Counted from the stretch's first letter, positions 49,202 through 59,363 are shown. The stretch is DNA of 64,000 nt from Paenibacillus sp. D2_2 (GCF_031199965.1 NZ_CP133605.1:1768501-1832500); one strand, 5' to 3'. Made by a program: numbers and translations. The notes: generated from the letters alone by a model not told the origin.

Positions 49202-49286
49202 GCCGGGATGGCGGAATCGGCAGACGCACAGGACTTAAAATCCTGGGTGGGTGACCACCGTGCGGGTTCAAGTCCCGCTCTCGGCA
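49202..49286 (+). tRNA. tRNA-Leu (TAA)
   Basis: 85-nt class II tRNA: acceptor GCCGGGA/TCTCGGC, anticodon loop in GGACTTAAAATCC, long variable arm (GGGTGGGTGACCACC), T-arm GCGGGTTCAAGTCCCGC. CCA not encoded. Confidence 0.94.
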
Positions 49287-49392
49287 TTCGTGCTTACAAG
49301 GTTCAAGGAAGATCGCATGGCTCTCATGACTGATAAGGGACTTACGATCTTCCCCAATCCTTGGAAAGTTGGACGAAGCTTCAAAAAAAACA

Positions 49393-49421
49393 TTGCAATA
49401 CTCGAATTAATATGTTACTAT
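49393..49421 (+). promoter_or_regulatory. Candidate promoter of tRNA-Lys
   Basis: TTGCAA (49393-49398), 17-bp spacer, TACTAT (49416-49421), 29 bp upstream of the tRNA. Confidence 0.6.
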
Positions 49422-49450
49422 ATAAGAGTTGGTGATGTTGTTAATAATTT

Positions 49451-49523
49451 GGATCGTTAGCTCAGTTGGTAGAGCACGTGACTCTTAATCATGTGGTCCA
49501 GGGTTCGAGTCCCTGACGATCCA
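49451..49523 (+). tRNA. tRNA-Lys (CTT)
   Basis: 73 nt: acceptor GGATCGT/ACGATCC, anticodon loop CTCTTAA in TGACTCTTAATCA, T-arm CAGGGTTCGAGTCCCTG. CCA not encoded. Confidence 0.93.
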
Positions 49524-49529
49524 TCCTTC

Positions 49530-49556
49530 AGAAACGGCAGAGATGCCGTTTCTTTG
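49530..49556 (+). terminator. Terminator after tRNA-Lys
   Basis: AGAAACGGCA (49530-49539) and TGCCGTTTCT, followed by TTGTTGTT. Confidence 0.8.
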
Positions 49557-49561
49557 TTGTT

Positions 49562-49611
49562 AATAAGAGGTGTACAGGTAATCAGGATTGATTACCTGTA
49601 CACCTCTTATT
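49562..49611. repeat. Perfect 23-bp hairpin
   Basis: AATAAGAGGTGTACAGGTAA then TCA (49562-49584) is an exact inverted copy of 49589-49611 with a GGAT loop; TTTTTG follows. It could be a very strong terminator or a hairpin element. Confidence 0.8.
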
Positions 49612-49697
49612 TTTGTTCATTAAAATACATACATCTTGGCCCTAATCCTGAAATGATTATCTGTTATAATGTATTAGTCAAACATGGGGGTGTACAT

Positions 49698-50371
49698 ATG
49701 AACTGGTTTCATAATGACTGGGATGAAGTACTGAATGATGAAATACAGCAACCGAATTTTCAGAATCTTATCGATTGGTTGGCTCAGGAATACGATAACT
49801 ATACGATATATCCGCCGAAGCAGATGTTATTCCAGGCGCTCAAGCTGACAAGCTTCGCTGACACGAAGGTAGTTATATTAGGACAGGACCCATATCATGG
49901 TGCGGGACAAGCGCATGGATTAAGCTTCTCGGTTCAACCGGGAGTTCAGATTCCGCCATCCCTGCGCAATATTTATAAGGAGATGACTAGCGACCTTGGT
50001 GTAGCCTCTCCACAGGGTGGTACTTTGACGCCTTGGGCCGAGCAGGGGGTGCTGCTGCTAAACAATGTGCTAACCGTTCGTGAGGGAGCGGCTGGCTCGC
50101 ACCAACGCAAAGGTTGGGAAGCATTCACGGATGCGATTGTGGCGAAGTTAAACGAGCGTGAGCGTCCGGTCGTGTTTGTGTTGTGGGGAATCACGCGCAG
50201 AAAAAGGGAGCGATGATAGATCAAAGCAAGCACAAGGTAATCGCTTCTGTACATCCTAGTCCGCTTGCAGCAAGTAGAGGCTTTTTTGGGAGTAGACCCT
50301 TCTCCCAAATCAATCATCATTTGCAATCAATCGGCGATCAGCCGATCGAGTGGACAAAAGATATGATCTAA
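49698..50371 (+). CDS. ung: Uracil-DNA glycosylase (one frameshift)
   Basis: Base-excision repair enzyme removing uracil from DNA. The water-activating loop [20 protein letters not shown] (Asp near residue 64) and the His loop [20 protein letters not shown] are present. The frame breaks in GGGG at 50185-50188; five Gs give [20 protein letters not shown] and extend the protein to 50371, about 225 residues. ATG 49698 follows GGGGGTGTACAT. Confidence 0.94.
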
Positions 50372-50519
50372 TTTTGGCATTACCGGAGAATGTCTCGTTT
50401 ATAGGACAAAGGTATTATTTTCTGGGCCGGGGTAATGAAATTATTCCTGCATGTCGATATAGTACCTATAGGCCTGGATATGGATTCCGGCAGACTTGAC
50501 AACCAAAGGAGAGAAATGA

Positions 50520-52735
50520 ATGACTGGAAACAGGAAACTGACAGGATGGCTCCTTACAGTGGCGCTGCTCCTGGCTGTCGTATTTCCTACTGGCGCCTTT
50601 GCGGCCACGGGAGATGTAACATCGGTTGAAATTGAAGGATCTGGTACAGTCCTTGAACTGACAGTAGGGAAAACGAAACAATTGAGATTGAATGCAAAAA
50701 AAGAAGGCATCTCTGGAACAACGGATGTGACAAAATTGTCAGGAGTAGAATGGTCCTCCGACAACGATGAGATCATTAAAGTAAGCGATGGTGGTGTTCT
50801 AACTGCGTTGAAAAGTGGTACTGCAACTATTACAGCAGAGTATAATGGTTCCCAGTCTACGATCGAAGTAAAGGCAGTAGACACATATACGAAGTTAACA
50901 CTGAATGATCCACAAGACGGTAAATACAAACTGGGAGACAGTGAGAACTTGACGGTGAAAGCAAAGGCCGTCGTTGATGGAAGCGGGAGAAGAAGGACGT
51001 TACTGCTGATGCGGATTGGTCCACTTCGAACTCCATGGTGCTGACGATTGAGAAAGGGAAAATTACTCTGGTCGGCGCAGGGGACGCAACGATTACAGCC
51101 AAATACAAAGGGCTGACGGCTTCATTTAAAGCGACGGTAACTTCACCGTATTCCGAATTGAACATACTTCGTGGTGGAGCAAGCTTAACGGATCAAGATT
51201 TGGAGATGGTGGTCGGCGACGAAGATGTAGTACTGACGGCAGAATCAACGTTGACCAGCGATAAATCAACCTTAGACGTTACTGCGAAGGCAGAATGGAC
51301 ATCTTCAGACAGCAGTGTTGCAACGATTGAGGAGGGTAAGCTAAAGGTCAAGGCAGTTGGTAAAACGACAATTACTGCCGAATATCTAGGAGTCAAGGCT
51401 AAAGTTGATGTATATGTACGCGCTCCATTCGAAGTCATTATGCTGGATCCTTCTGAAGACCAATTGATGTTTATTGGCGAGAAGCTGGAACTGAAAGCAG
51501 AAATGAGAGATCGCGCTAATTCATCTGAACAAGTAACTGCGGATGCAGATTGGTCTTCATCGAATCCATTGTATGCTACAGTATCTAAGGGCTTGGTCAG
51601 CGGGATGACTGCTGGGTCATCAACAATCAAGGTAAGTCATCTTGGAGTCAACAAGAGTATTAATGTGACTGTAGCCCCGACAATTACGGATCTGTCTGTA
51701 GAGAAGACAGAGCTGGAGATGTATAAGAATGATAAGCTAAGTCTTCCTAAAGTAACGGCAACTAAGCTGGACGATGTTAAGATCGATTTCAGCAGCAATA
51801 TGAAGTGGACTTCCGATAATGAAGATATCGCCAAGATTGAAGATGGCAAAATTGTATCCAAGGATGCGGGTAAAGTTACGCTCACAGCGAAGCTCCCTGA
51901 TTCAGAAGTAAGTTCACCGCTGAGCATTCGTGGAAAGATCATAAGTGTTGAACTTACTGTGAAGGAAAAAGTACTTACCTTTATCATTCCTGACGACAGA
52001 ATGAGCCTTGTGATTGGTGAGGAGAATCCGCTTCCTTCAGTTACGGCTGTATTTGAAGATGGCGGAGAAGCTGACGTATCCAATGATATTGAATGGACGG
52101 TTACTGGTGCGAATGCAGTAGTGAAAACGACAAGCTCTGGTAAAGTAATTAAAGGCTTGAACAAAGGATCAGCAACTTTAAAAGGCACTTATTCCAATAA
52201 AATGATTAGCATGCCTGTGACGATTGAGCCGAAAATTACGAAAATTGTCGTTGAACCGAAAAGCATTGAACTGAACATTAAGAAGACAAAGGCTATCAAG
52301 GTTACTGGTTACTATGTTGACGGTAAGACTGTCAATCTTTCCAGTAAGATGGGCTGGAAATCTTCCAATGATGAGGTGGCCACCATTCCTTCAAACTCGG
52401 TCAAAGCTGTAGGAGAAGGAACGGCGACGTTAACTGGTTCTTATCAAGGGCAATCCGCAAGTGTAATAGTTAAAGTTGTTCCAAAACTGACTAAGCTTAC
52501 GGTTGATGAGAAGAGTCTGGCATTAAAACCAGGTGACGTAAAAACGGTAAAGCTTACCGCAGAATATGATACCGGTGCTACTGCTTCCGTTAACGATAGC
52601 GCAGTGTGGACGACTTCTAAAGCAACTGTAGCTAAAGTAACGAACGGAAAAATTGAAGTGGTTGGCAAAGGAACAGCAACCATTAAAGCGAAGCTTGATA
52701 CAAAGACGGTGTCGATTCGCGTCACAGTAAAATAA
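50520..52735 (+). CDS. Secreted protein with eight Big_2 (Ig-like) repeats (one frameshift)
   Basis: Signal peptide MTGNRKLTGWLLTVALLLAV ending AFAA, then about eight bacterial Ig-like group 2 repeats, each with a W(S/T)S.(N/D)..VA.I..G pattern and a closing G.ATITA.Y.G strand; examples are WSSDNDEIIKVSDGGVLTAL, WTSSDSSVATIEEGKLKVKA and WKSSNDEVATIPSNSVKAVG. No catalytic domain or anchor is visible, so it is likely a secreted or surface adhesion-type protein. The frame breaks in GGG at 50985-50987; four Gs give DGSGEKKDVTADADWSTSNS. Repaired length about 738 residues. Confidence 0.88.
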
Positions 52736-52750
52736 GATAAGTAATAAATG

Positions 52751-52787
52751 AAGAGTCACTTCCGTTCATACGGAGGTGGCTCTTTGC
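52751..52787 (+). terminator. Terminator after the Big_2 gene
   Basis: AAGAGTCACTTCCG (52751-52764) and CGGAGGTGGCTCTT (52771-52784) with two G-U pairs, then TTGC. Confidence 0.7.
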
Positions 52788-52801
52788 ATTGTACTATTTG
52801 G

Positions 52802-52846
52802 TTGATTCCACCAAAGCCTTGACTTATAATTAAAGAACAAATGTTC
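52802..52846 (+). promoter_or_regulatory. Promoter with LexA (SOS) box-like operator
   Basis: TTGATT (52802-52807), 17-bp spacer, TATAAT (52825-52830). Directly downstream, AGAACAAATGTTCT (core GAACAAATGTTC, 52835-52846) fits the Gram-positive LexA/DinR box GAAC-N4-GTTC. LexA binding here would block transcription of the MBL gene. Confidence 0.65.
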
Positions 52847-52886
52847 TGTACATATGGTCTAATGAATGAAAGGAAATTACTCAACA

Positions 52887-53815
52887 ATGGCTAAACGCAA
52901 AACGAATAAAAGTTCTAAACGAAATACACCAAGAAACAGTATTATTGTTGTTTTATTAGCTGTCTTTATAGGTTTCTATTTACTTGAGGGCGGCTGGCAG
53001 GATTGGCTCGGACCGAAGGATTCGCCTTCCGTGACAACGCAGGCTGGGGGAATGAAGGGCGTCTGCGGGTCATATTCTTAGATGTTGGGCAAGGAGCTTC
53101 GCAACTGCTGATCAGTCCTTCTGGCAAGACCATGCTGATTGATGCAGGTAATAATGACCGCGAGCAGCAAGTGGTCGATGACTTGCATGCTTACGGGATT
53201 GATCATCTTGATATCGTGATTGGAACGCATCCTGATGCGGACCATATTGGCGGTCTAGATCGGGTGATCGACGACTTCCCGGTCGGAGCGGTCTATATGC
53301 CAAAGATTCAGTCTAATACGAAAACCTATGAATCGCTTCTTAGATCGATCAAGAATAAGGGTTTGAAGGTGAAGACAGCTCAGGCCGGGGTTCGCCTCGA
53401 CTGGGACGAAGAAGTTAGTGCCGAGATGGTAGCTCCGGTAATGGTTAGTGATGATACGAACAACATGAGTGCCGTGGTTCGAATTGCATACGGAGACAGC
53501 TCATATCTGCTTACCGGAGATGCTGAGCGAGAGAGTGAACAGGCTATGTTGTCATCCGGAAGAGAACTGCAAGCTGATGTAATGCTGGTCGGCCATCATG
53601 GCTCCAAATCTTCTACTTCACCAGCATTTTTGAAACAAGTGAATCCGAAGTACGCTGTCATTCAAGTTGGAAAGGATAACAAATATGGTCATCCGAAGCA
53701 AGTGATATTGGATCGTCTCGCTAAGCAACAAGTGAAGGTGTATCGCAACGATTTACAAGGGAATATCGAGATTGCCTCCGATGGCAGTAAGTATTATGTT
53801 ACGACGGAAAGGTGA
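52887..53815 (+). CDS. Membrane-anchored ComEC-like metallo-beta-lactamase hydrolase (one frameshift)
   Basis: A basic start (MAKRKTNKSSKRNTPRN), one membrane anchor (SIIVVLLAVFIGFYLLEGG) and an extracytoplasmic MBL domain: VIFLDVGQGASQLLI, metal motif GTHPDADHIGGLD (near residue 112), LLTGDAERESE and LVGHHGSKSSTS. This is the ComEC/Rec2 C-terminal-domain type, found as stand-alone secreted hydrolases and proposed to act on DNA or nucleotides. The frame breaks in GGGGG at 53046-53050; six Gs give QAGGNEGRLRVIFLDVGQG. ATG 52887 preferred; ATG 52866 lacks a ribosome site. Confidence 0.87.
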
Positions 53816-53822
53816 CGCGGTT

Positions 53823-54035
53823 ATGGTTGGGATCGTTGAAGGCTTTGAAGGGGAACTATGTAGAATCGAAGTTAACGGCAGAATTATGGATGTTCCGCGA
53901 AGCCGAGTTGGCAATGGAGTTAGACCAGGAGATGTTGTGGAATTGAAGGACGGCATATGGTTGGTTAATCGGCAGAAGACTGAGGCTAGAGGCAAGGAAA
54001 TCAAGAAGTTAATGGATGAAGTCTGGGAAGATTGA
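53823..54035 (+). CDS. DUF3006 protein
   Basis: 70 residues: MVGIVEGFEGELCRIEVNGR, IMDVPRSRVGNGVRPGDVVE. The pattern matches DUF3006, small SH3-like proteins that often follow secreted ComEC-type MBL genes. It starts 7 bp after the MBL stop and is probably co-transcribed with it. The Lys/Glu-rich tail ends EVWED. Function unknown. Confidence 0.75.
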   Translation: MVGIVEGFEGELCRIEVNGRIMDVPRSRVGNGVRPGDVVELKDGIWLVNRQKTEARGKEIKKLMDEVWED

Positions 54036-54062
54036 AGAATGAACCCAAGGGAGGATCAATGT

Positions 54063-54377
54063 ATGTTGTCACGACCAAAAGTTGAGGAATTTTTACCGCA
54101 TTTTCAGGAGTATGTGAATCTGGTACCGGAAGGTAATCTGTTGGAAATGTTGAAGGAACAGACCACGCAAATCGTAGATCGGCTTTCATCCGTAACTGAG
54201 GAGCAGGAAGCTTACCGCTACGCTGAAGGCAAATGGAGTCTGAAGGAAGTCATTGGGCATATGACAGATACAGAACGTATTATGAGCTACCGACTACTCC
54301 GTAGCTCGCTTGGTTATATTATTGCCTGTCATACGATCCACCATATGAACATCATCAATGAACGTTATCTTGCATAG
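54063..54377 (+). CDS. DinB-superfamily protein with internal in-frame deletion
   Basis: 104 residues. The N-terminal part (YVNLVPEGNLLEMLKEQTTQ, WSLKEVIGHMTDTERIMSYR) and the C-terminal metal-binding helix (YIIACHTIHHMNIINERYL) are typical of DinB_2 proteins, which are usually about 160-175 residues. The join LLRSSLGYIIA lacks the middle helices, about 55-60 residues, yet stays in frame. Metal-binding His residues at both sides are kept. This is either a real deletion or an assembly collapse; unlike the other defects it is not a 1-nt change. ATG 54063 follows GGGAGGATCAATGT. Confidence 0.78.
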   Translation: MLSRPKVEEFLPHFQEYVNLVPEGNLLEMLKEQTTQIVDRLSSVTEEQEAYRYAEGKWSLKEVIGHMTDTERIMSYRLLRSSLGYIIACHTIHHMNIINERYLA

Positions 54378-54405
54378 AGATTTATATTTCAAATGCAAAT
54401 AGAAC

Positions 54406-54452
54406 AACGGCCAAGCATATCCGGGACTTACGGATAGCTTGGCCGTTTGTTG
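54406..54452. terminator. Bidirectional terminator
   Basis: AACGGCCAAGC (54406-54416) and GCTTGGCCGTT (54437-54447), with inner pairing ATCCG/CGGAT; serves the DinB gene and the converging manA. Confidence 0.85.
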
Positions 54453-54489
54453 TTTGATTACTTGGATAGAAGATGAGGTATCAATCTAA

Positions 54490-55434
54490 TTACTCATGAG
54501 AGATAATCAGTTCTAGCTTGCCATTCAATTGGAAGTCACCAGAGGAGACAGGAAGAATGAAATGATCTCCTTTGGCCAGTGGATAACTTTGCCCATTGAT
54601 CGACAGCTCGCCATTGCCGTCAAGTACACTGCAGATCGTATAGTGCTTAGCTTCTGGGAAGCTGGCTTTGCCGTCAATATTCCATTTCTCAACCGTGAAG
54701 AATGAATTGGAGACGAAAGTCGTAATAACGGCATTATCCATTTCCTTCGTATCATAAGACACGGCTTGATAAGCTTGTGGGATGGTAGTTACGTCGATCG
54801 CCTTCTCTAGATGAAGTTCGCGTGTATTGCCGTCCTTATCCTTACGGTCATAGTCATAGACACGATAGGTCGTATCCGAGCTTTGTTGCGTCTCCAGTAC
54901 GACGATACCTTTACCTAGTGCGTGAATCGTACCGCTAGGTACATAGAAGAAGTCACCGGCTTTTACTGGAACCTTGGTTAAGAGAGTATCCCAGTTCCCT
55001 GCTGCAATCATCGATTCCAATTCCTGTTTCGTCTGCGCTTCATGGCCATAAATAATGCAGGCACCTGGCTCGGCAGCGACGATATACCAGCATTCTGTCT
55101 TGCCTAGCTCTCCATTCTCGTGAACGCCTGCATAGGCATCGTCAGGGTGAACCTGAACGGACAAATCATCGGATGCATCCAACAGTTTCGTGAGCAGTGG
55201 GAAGACGGAGGAAGAGGAGTTGAACAGCTCTGGATGAGAGCTCCACAATTCTCCCAGCTTCATTCCTTGATATGGTCCGCTCTTAACGATACTTTGGCCA
55301 TTAGGGTGGGCAGAGACTGCCCAGCATTCGCCTGTGCGTTCATAAGGGATCTCATAGCCGAACAATTGCTTCAGCTTTTGTCCTCCCCAAATGCGTTCCT
55401 GAAATACCGATTGTAGAAAAATAGGTTTATTCAT
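54490..55434 (-). CDS. manA: Mannose-6-phosphate isomerase, class I (Firmicutes type)
   Basis: Zn-dependent cupin isomerase interconverting mannose-6-P and fructose-6-P. Zinc ligands in LSVQVHPDDAYAG and GKTECWYIV, and PSGTIHALGKGIVVLETQQS. 314 residues, the short Bacillus type. The minus-strand ATG follows AAAAGGAGAACATACTACG. It lies 56 bp downstream of the ROK kinase on the same strand, so the two probably form a hexose-use operon. Confidence 0.93.
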   Translation of the reverse strand: MNKPIFLQSVFQERIWGGQKLKQLFGYEIPYERTGECWAVSAHPNGQSIVKSGPYQGMKLGELWSSHPELFNSSSSVFPLLTKLLDASDDLSVQVHPDDAYAGVHENGELGKTECWYIVAAEPGACIIYGHEAQTKQELESMIAAGNWDTLLTKVPVKAGDFFYVPSGTIHALGKGIVVLETQQSSDTTYRVYDYDRKDKDGNTRELHLEKAIDVTTIPQAYQAVSYDTKEMDNAVITTFVSNSFFTVEKWNIDGKASFPEAKHYTICSVLDGNGELSINGQSYPLAKGDHFILPVSSGDFQLNGKLELIISHE

Positions 55435-55490
55435 CGTAGTATGTTCTCCTTTTTATCTGTAGTTGGGATTAGTTTTGCTAAGCGATCATT

Positions 55491-56407
55491 TTATTTATAA
55501 TCGACATGAATCAGTGCTGCGGCTCCGATCAATCCGGCATCCTGCAACAAGGCGGCAGGGACGATTGGAGTACTACGTCCTGATGGGTTCAGCGCGTACT
55601 TGGACACATATTCTCTGACGGTTTCAAAGAGCGGCTCGCCGATTTGGGAGACACCTCCGCCGATAACGAGTTTCTCAGGATCAAGTGTATTGATCAGGGT
55701 GACACAGCCGACTCCGATATAACGGAATACTTTATCGACTAGCGCCTTCATCTCTTGATGCCCATCAGCAGCGAGAGCAAACACCTCTTTGGACGTTACT
55801 TCACGTTCCAGCAGTTCAGAGGCTTGTCTGGCAATAGCTGTACCGGAGGCGACATATTCCCAGCAGCCTTGTTGACCGCATACACATGTTCCTGCCGACG
55901 GATCGATGACGAAGTGGCCGACATCACCAGCGTTTCCAGTAGCCCCGGTGATCAGCTTACCGTGACTGAAGATCCCTGCACCGATCCCTGTGCTGATCGT
56001 GATGAAGACGAAATGTTCGGCATCCTTAGCCGCACCGAGCCATTTCTCCGCCAGAGCTGCAGCGGTCGCATCGTTCTCAAAAGCCATCTTGTAATCAAAA
56101 TGACGCTGTAAAGATTCAACGATCGGAAAGTTCCACCAGCCCTTCAAATTAGGTGGAGCGGTAATTTCACCTTTTTGCGTATTTAAAGGGCCCGGGCGCC
56201 TATGCCAATTCCAAGAATATTCGACTCGTCCACTTGATGCTCCGCCAACATCTGCTTGATGGCCGCTGCCATTCTGTCAACCATGACATGAGGAGATACC
56301 GTGTGATCGGTAGGAAGAGAAGTCTTTGCTAGAACCTGGCCTGACGGATCTATGAGTCCAAGAGCCGTCTTAGTTCCACCGATGTCAATACCTATTGCGT
56401 AATTCAA
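55491..56407 (-). CDS. ROK-family sugar kinase, glucokinase-like (one frameshift)
   Basis: ATP-dependent hexose kinase. N-terminal phosphate loop YAIGIDIGGTKTALGLIDPS, the ROK zinc motif CVCGQQGCWEYVASG and GGGVSQIGEPLFE. TTG start complement 56405-56407 follows GGAGGAATAGCT. The frame breaks at plus-strand GGG 56194-56196; one more base gives GIGAPGPLNTQKGEITAPPN, LKGWWNFPIVESL. ROK regulators would carry an N-terminal HTH, absent here. Divergent from the LacI gene, whose product may control it. Confidence 0.9.
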
Positions 56408-56515
56408 AGCTATTCCTCCATTTGATGAATTGATAACTTGACAAACTTGACAAATTATAATTTTGTAAAGTATATTTAGGTTTAGTGTATCATGTTTCGA
56501 AAGGAATGAAAACAA

Positions 56516-57537
56516 TTGGCCAGAAAAAAGAAAATATCTATGCAGGATATTGCGGACAAGCTTAATATATCCAAAAATGCGGTATCGCTGGCCTTGATGA
56601 ATAAGAAGGGAATCAGCGAAGCGACGCGCTATAAAGTGCTACAAGCGGCTAAAGAACTTGGATACGGACAGTATGCAGCTGAAGAAACGGGCAACAACAT
56701 CTTAGTGCTTGTTCCCGAACGGATTATGAGCTACCAGGATAACGATCATTTTCAGTTCTTTCATGATATGATCTGGGGATTGGAGAAGAGCATTCGCGGC
56801 AGAGGCTATAATGCGATTGTGGCACCGATCGACCGTGAGATGGAGTCCGGACTGAAGCTGCCACGGCTCGTATCGGAGATTTCGTATCGAGGCATAATTT
56901 TATTTGGAGTCGTGGATAAGGAATATGCACGTCTGGTATGGGAAATGCAGGTTCCATTAGTCATGCTCGATTCCTATTACCGGGATTTGCCTTGTCCGGC
57001 AGTGACGTCAGCTAATATTGAGGGCGCGTATGAGGCAACCTCTGTGCTGATTACCGCAGGCCATCGTGAGATCGGCTTCATTGGTCCGACGAATCTAACA
57101 ACCAGTCATGAGGAACGGTGGTTCGGATATTGGAAAGCAATGCGAGATCATGGGCTATCAGTGGATAGCCGATATTGTCTGACAGAGTCGAAGGGGTATG
57201 ATGAGACAAAGTGCGAAATCGCAGAATGGCTAGAAGGACTGGACAAGCTGCCTAGCAGCTTCTTCTGTGGTAATGACCGGATCGCATATATACTAGCGGG
57301 GCTTATGAAGGAACAGGGAATCTCTGTCCCTGAGCAGGTCTCTATCGTTGGATATGATGATCTGCAATACGGGGCTATGCCGGATCTGCAGGTGACGACA
57401 GTTCACGTGGAGAAGAGAAGATGTGCCAAGCGGCGGCTGAACTCCTCTTATCCATCTCTGGACAGAATCGGGAGATGATGCGAGTCTTCGTACCGTCGAC
57501 ACTTGTTATTCGGGAATCCATTAGAGATTTGAATTGA
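56516..57537 (+). CDS. LacI-family transcriptional regulator (one frameshift)
   Basis: N-terminal HTH (KISMQDIADKLNISKNAVSL) and hinge, followed by a periplasmic-binding-type sensor domain (RGIILFGVVDKEYARLVWEM, GHREIGFIGPTNLTTSHEER, PSSFFCGNDRIAYILAGLMK). The frame breaks near 57414: one more G gives VEKEKMCQAAAELLLSISGQ and the end RESIRDLN at 57537. TTG start behind AAAGGAATGAAAACA. The 108-bp gap to the divergent ROK gene holds an AT-rich imperfect palindrome near ACAAATTATAATTTTGT that may be its operator. Confidence 0.9.
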
Positions 57538-57543
57538 AATAGC

Positions 57544-57584
57544 AAAAACCGCCAGGACAGTACTCTTCCTGACGGTTTTTTTTT
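57544..57584. terminator. Bidirectional terminator between lacI-type and POT genes
   Basis: AAAAACCGCCAGGA (57544-57557) and TCCTGACGGTTTTT (57567-57580) with one mismatch, followed by T-run. Confidence 0.87.
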
Positions 57585-57613
57585 ATGCATAGATCTAATT
57601 GTTGAGCGTCCTG

Positions 57614-59104
57614 CTATTTTATACCTTTCATATAGCTTTGAATCTTAGGGGTCAGCATGAACAATAAGAGACTCAGTACAAGCGCTGTACCGCCAATGAT
57701 ACCAAAATACAGCATTTCAGTCTCAGGTGTATAGAATTTGACGATCTGAGCGTTGATCGCTTGTGCAGCTGCATTGGAGAGGAACCATAAGCTCATCGTT
57801 TGAGCCGAGAAGGCTGCAGGTGCTAGCTTCGTTGTTGCGGACAGTCCAACTGGCGACAAGCACAATTCGCCGATGACGACGACGAAGTAGCTAAGCACGA
57901 GCCATAACGGGTTTACCAAAGAATCGACTCCACCAAAGTAAGCTGGCAGTAAGATGACCAAAAATGACAAACCGGCGAACAGCAATCCAAGAGAGAACTT
58001 TTGTGGAATCGTAGGTTGTCGATGGCCGAGTTTCACCCAGATCCAAGCGAATACCGGAGCCAATGTAATGATAAAGAGCGGATTCAGGGATTGGAACCAA
58101 GCAGGTGAGATATGGATGCCTGCAAAATCCAGCTGAGTACGCTTGTCCGCATAATTCGCGAGAATCGTCGACCCTTGTTCCTGAATCGCCCAGAACATAA
58201 TCGAAGCAATAAACAATGGAATATAGGCAATGAGCCGCGAACGCTCAACGGATGTAGTCTTCGGACTGCGATACATAAATACAAAGTAAAGGGTGGGAAT
58301 GAGAATACCTAAGATCCCGATCAGTTTGATAAAGGTATTAAATGTTAGAATGCCAAGAGGGATTGCTACGGCAATCAATATTCCAACAACCACGATGCCT
58401 ATACCTATTCTGGTGAATACTTTCTTTTTTTCTTCAGGTAACATAGGGTTAACAATGCTCTTACCAACAAGACCCAGGTTCTTCTTGTGTGTTGTCACAT
58501 AGACGATCAAACCGATGAACATACCGGCACCCGCAAGACCGAAGCCAAGATGGAAATTGTACATCCCAACTGTACCTATAATGAGTGGAGCCAGGAAGCT
58601 CCCGAGGTTGATCCCCATATAGAAAATACTAAAGCCTGCATCGCGGCGGTTATCCTTCTCGCTATAAATTTCCCCGACCTGACTTGATACATTAGGCTTT
58701 AATAAACCTGTGCCTAATACGATTAAGACCATGGAAATAAAGAATAGTGCTATATTTCCCGGTATAGCCAGAAAGATATGACCCAGCATGATGAGTACTC
58801 CGCCATAGAATACGGATTTGGAGGTGCCAAGAACCTTGTCGGCAAGCCAGCCTCCGATAATCCCGGACATATAGACAAGTGATCCGTAGATGGACACAAT
58901 CGCAAGTGCAATGTCCTGGGGAAGCCCGAGTCCTCCCTTAGTGACTTCATAGTACATAAAATACACAAGGATGGCTTTCATACCATAATACGAGAAACGC
59001 TCCCAAAATTCAGTGAAGAAAAGGGTGAAGAGGCCTTTAGGATGTCCGAAAAATCCTTTTTGAGGGACACTCTGCACAATCTTCTCCTTATCCATATTCG
59101 ACAT
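57614..59104 (-). CDS. Proton-dependent di/tripeptide transporter (POT/PTR2 family)
   Basis: 496-residue symporter with about 14 membrane segments. Family signatures: FFTEFWERFSYYGMKAILVY (ExxERFxYYG motif), GGWLADKVLGTSKSVFYGG, and FSIFYMGINLGSFLAPLIIG. The C-terminal PTR2 block (LCLSPVGLSATTKLAPAAFS) is present. ATG complement 59102-59104 follows GAGGAGAGTTGTT. Imports oligopeptides; stands alone. Confidence 0.93.
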   Translation of the reverse strand: MSNMDKEKIVQSVPQKGFFGHPKGLFTLFFTEFWERFSYYGMKAILVYFMYYEVTKGGLGLPQDIALAIVSIYGSLVYMSGIIGGWLADKVLGTSKSVFYGGVLIMLGHIFLAIPGNIALFFISMVLIVLGTGLLKPNVSSQVGEIYSEKDNRRDAGFSIFYMGINLGSFLAPLIIGTVGMYNFHLGFGLAGAGMFIGLIVYVTTHKKNLGLVGKSIVNPMLPEEKKKVFTRIGIGIVVVGILIAVAIPLGILTFNTFIKLIGILGILIPTLYFVFMYRSPKTTSVERSRLIAYIPLFIASIMFWAIQEQGSTILANYADKRTQLDFAGIHISPAWFQSLNPLFIITLAPVFAWIWVKLGHRQPTIPQKFSLGLLFAGLSFLVILLPAYFGGVDSLVNPLWLVLSYFVVVIGELCLSPVGLSATTKLAPAAFSAQTMSLWFLSNAAAQAINAQIVKFYTPETEMLYFGIIGGTALVLSLLLFMLTPKIQSYMKGIK

Positions 59105-59285
59105 AACAACTCTCCTCTATGATGTCAATTGCTTAAAAGCGATTGAAGTTGTACTGTATATTATAAACTTTTTTTGGGAGTAACTAATCGACAATAATAT
59201 GAATTATGTTGTTTTCACCCGGTAATGTGTTCCAAGGATACCCGTGATCGTGGGAGAGTATACATCGAGATGGGGGAGAAGGAAG

Positions 59286-59329
59286 AAGAAAGGGTGCCCT
59301 TAGTCATTTTCATGACTTTTGGACACCCC
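59286..59329 (-). terminator. Terminator after sodA
   Basis: On the minus strand GGGTGTCC...AAGTCAT and ATGACT...GGGCACCC pair around a GAAA loop, followed by TTTCTTCTT. Confidence 0.75.
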
Positions 59330-59363
59330 ATTGGTAACTATTGAGTTAAGAAAGAAAAATTAA

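Noticed and set aside
51193..52188. Two long minus-strand frames within the Big_2 gene
   Set aside because: Mirror frames of the repetitive Ser/Thr/Val-rich coding sequence, without start signals or recognisable domains.
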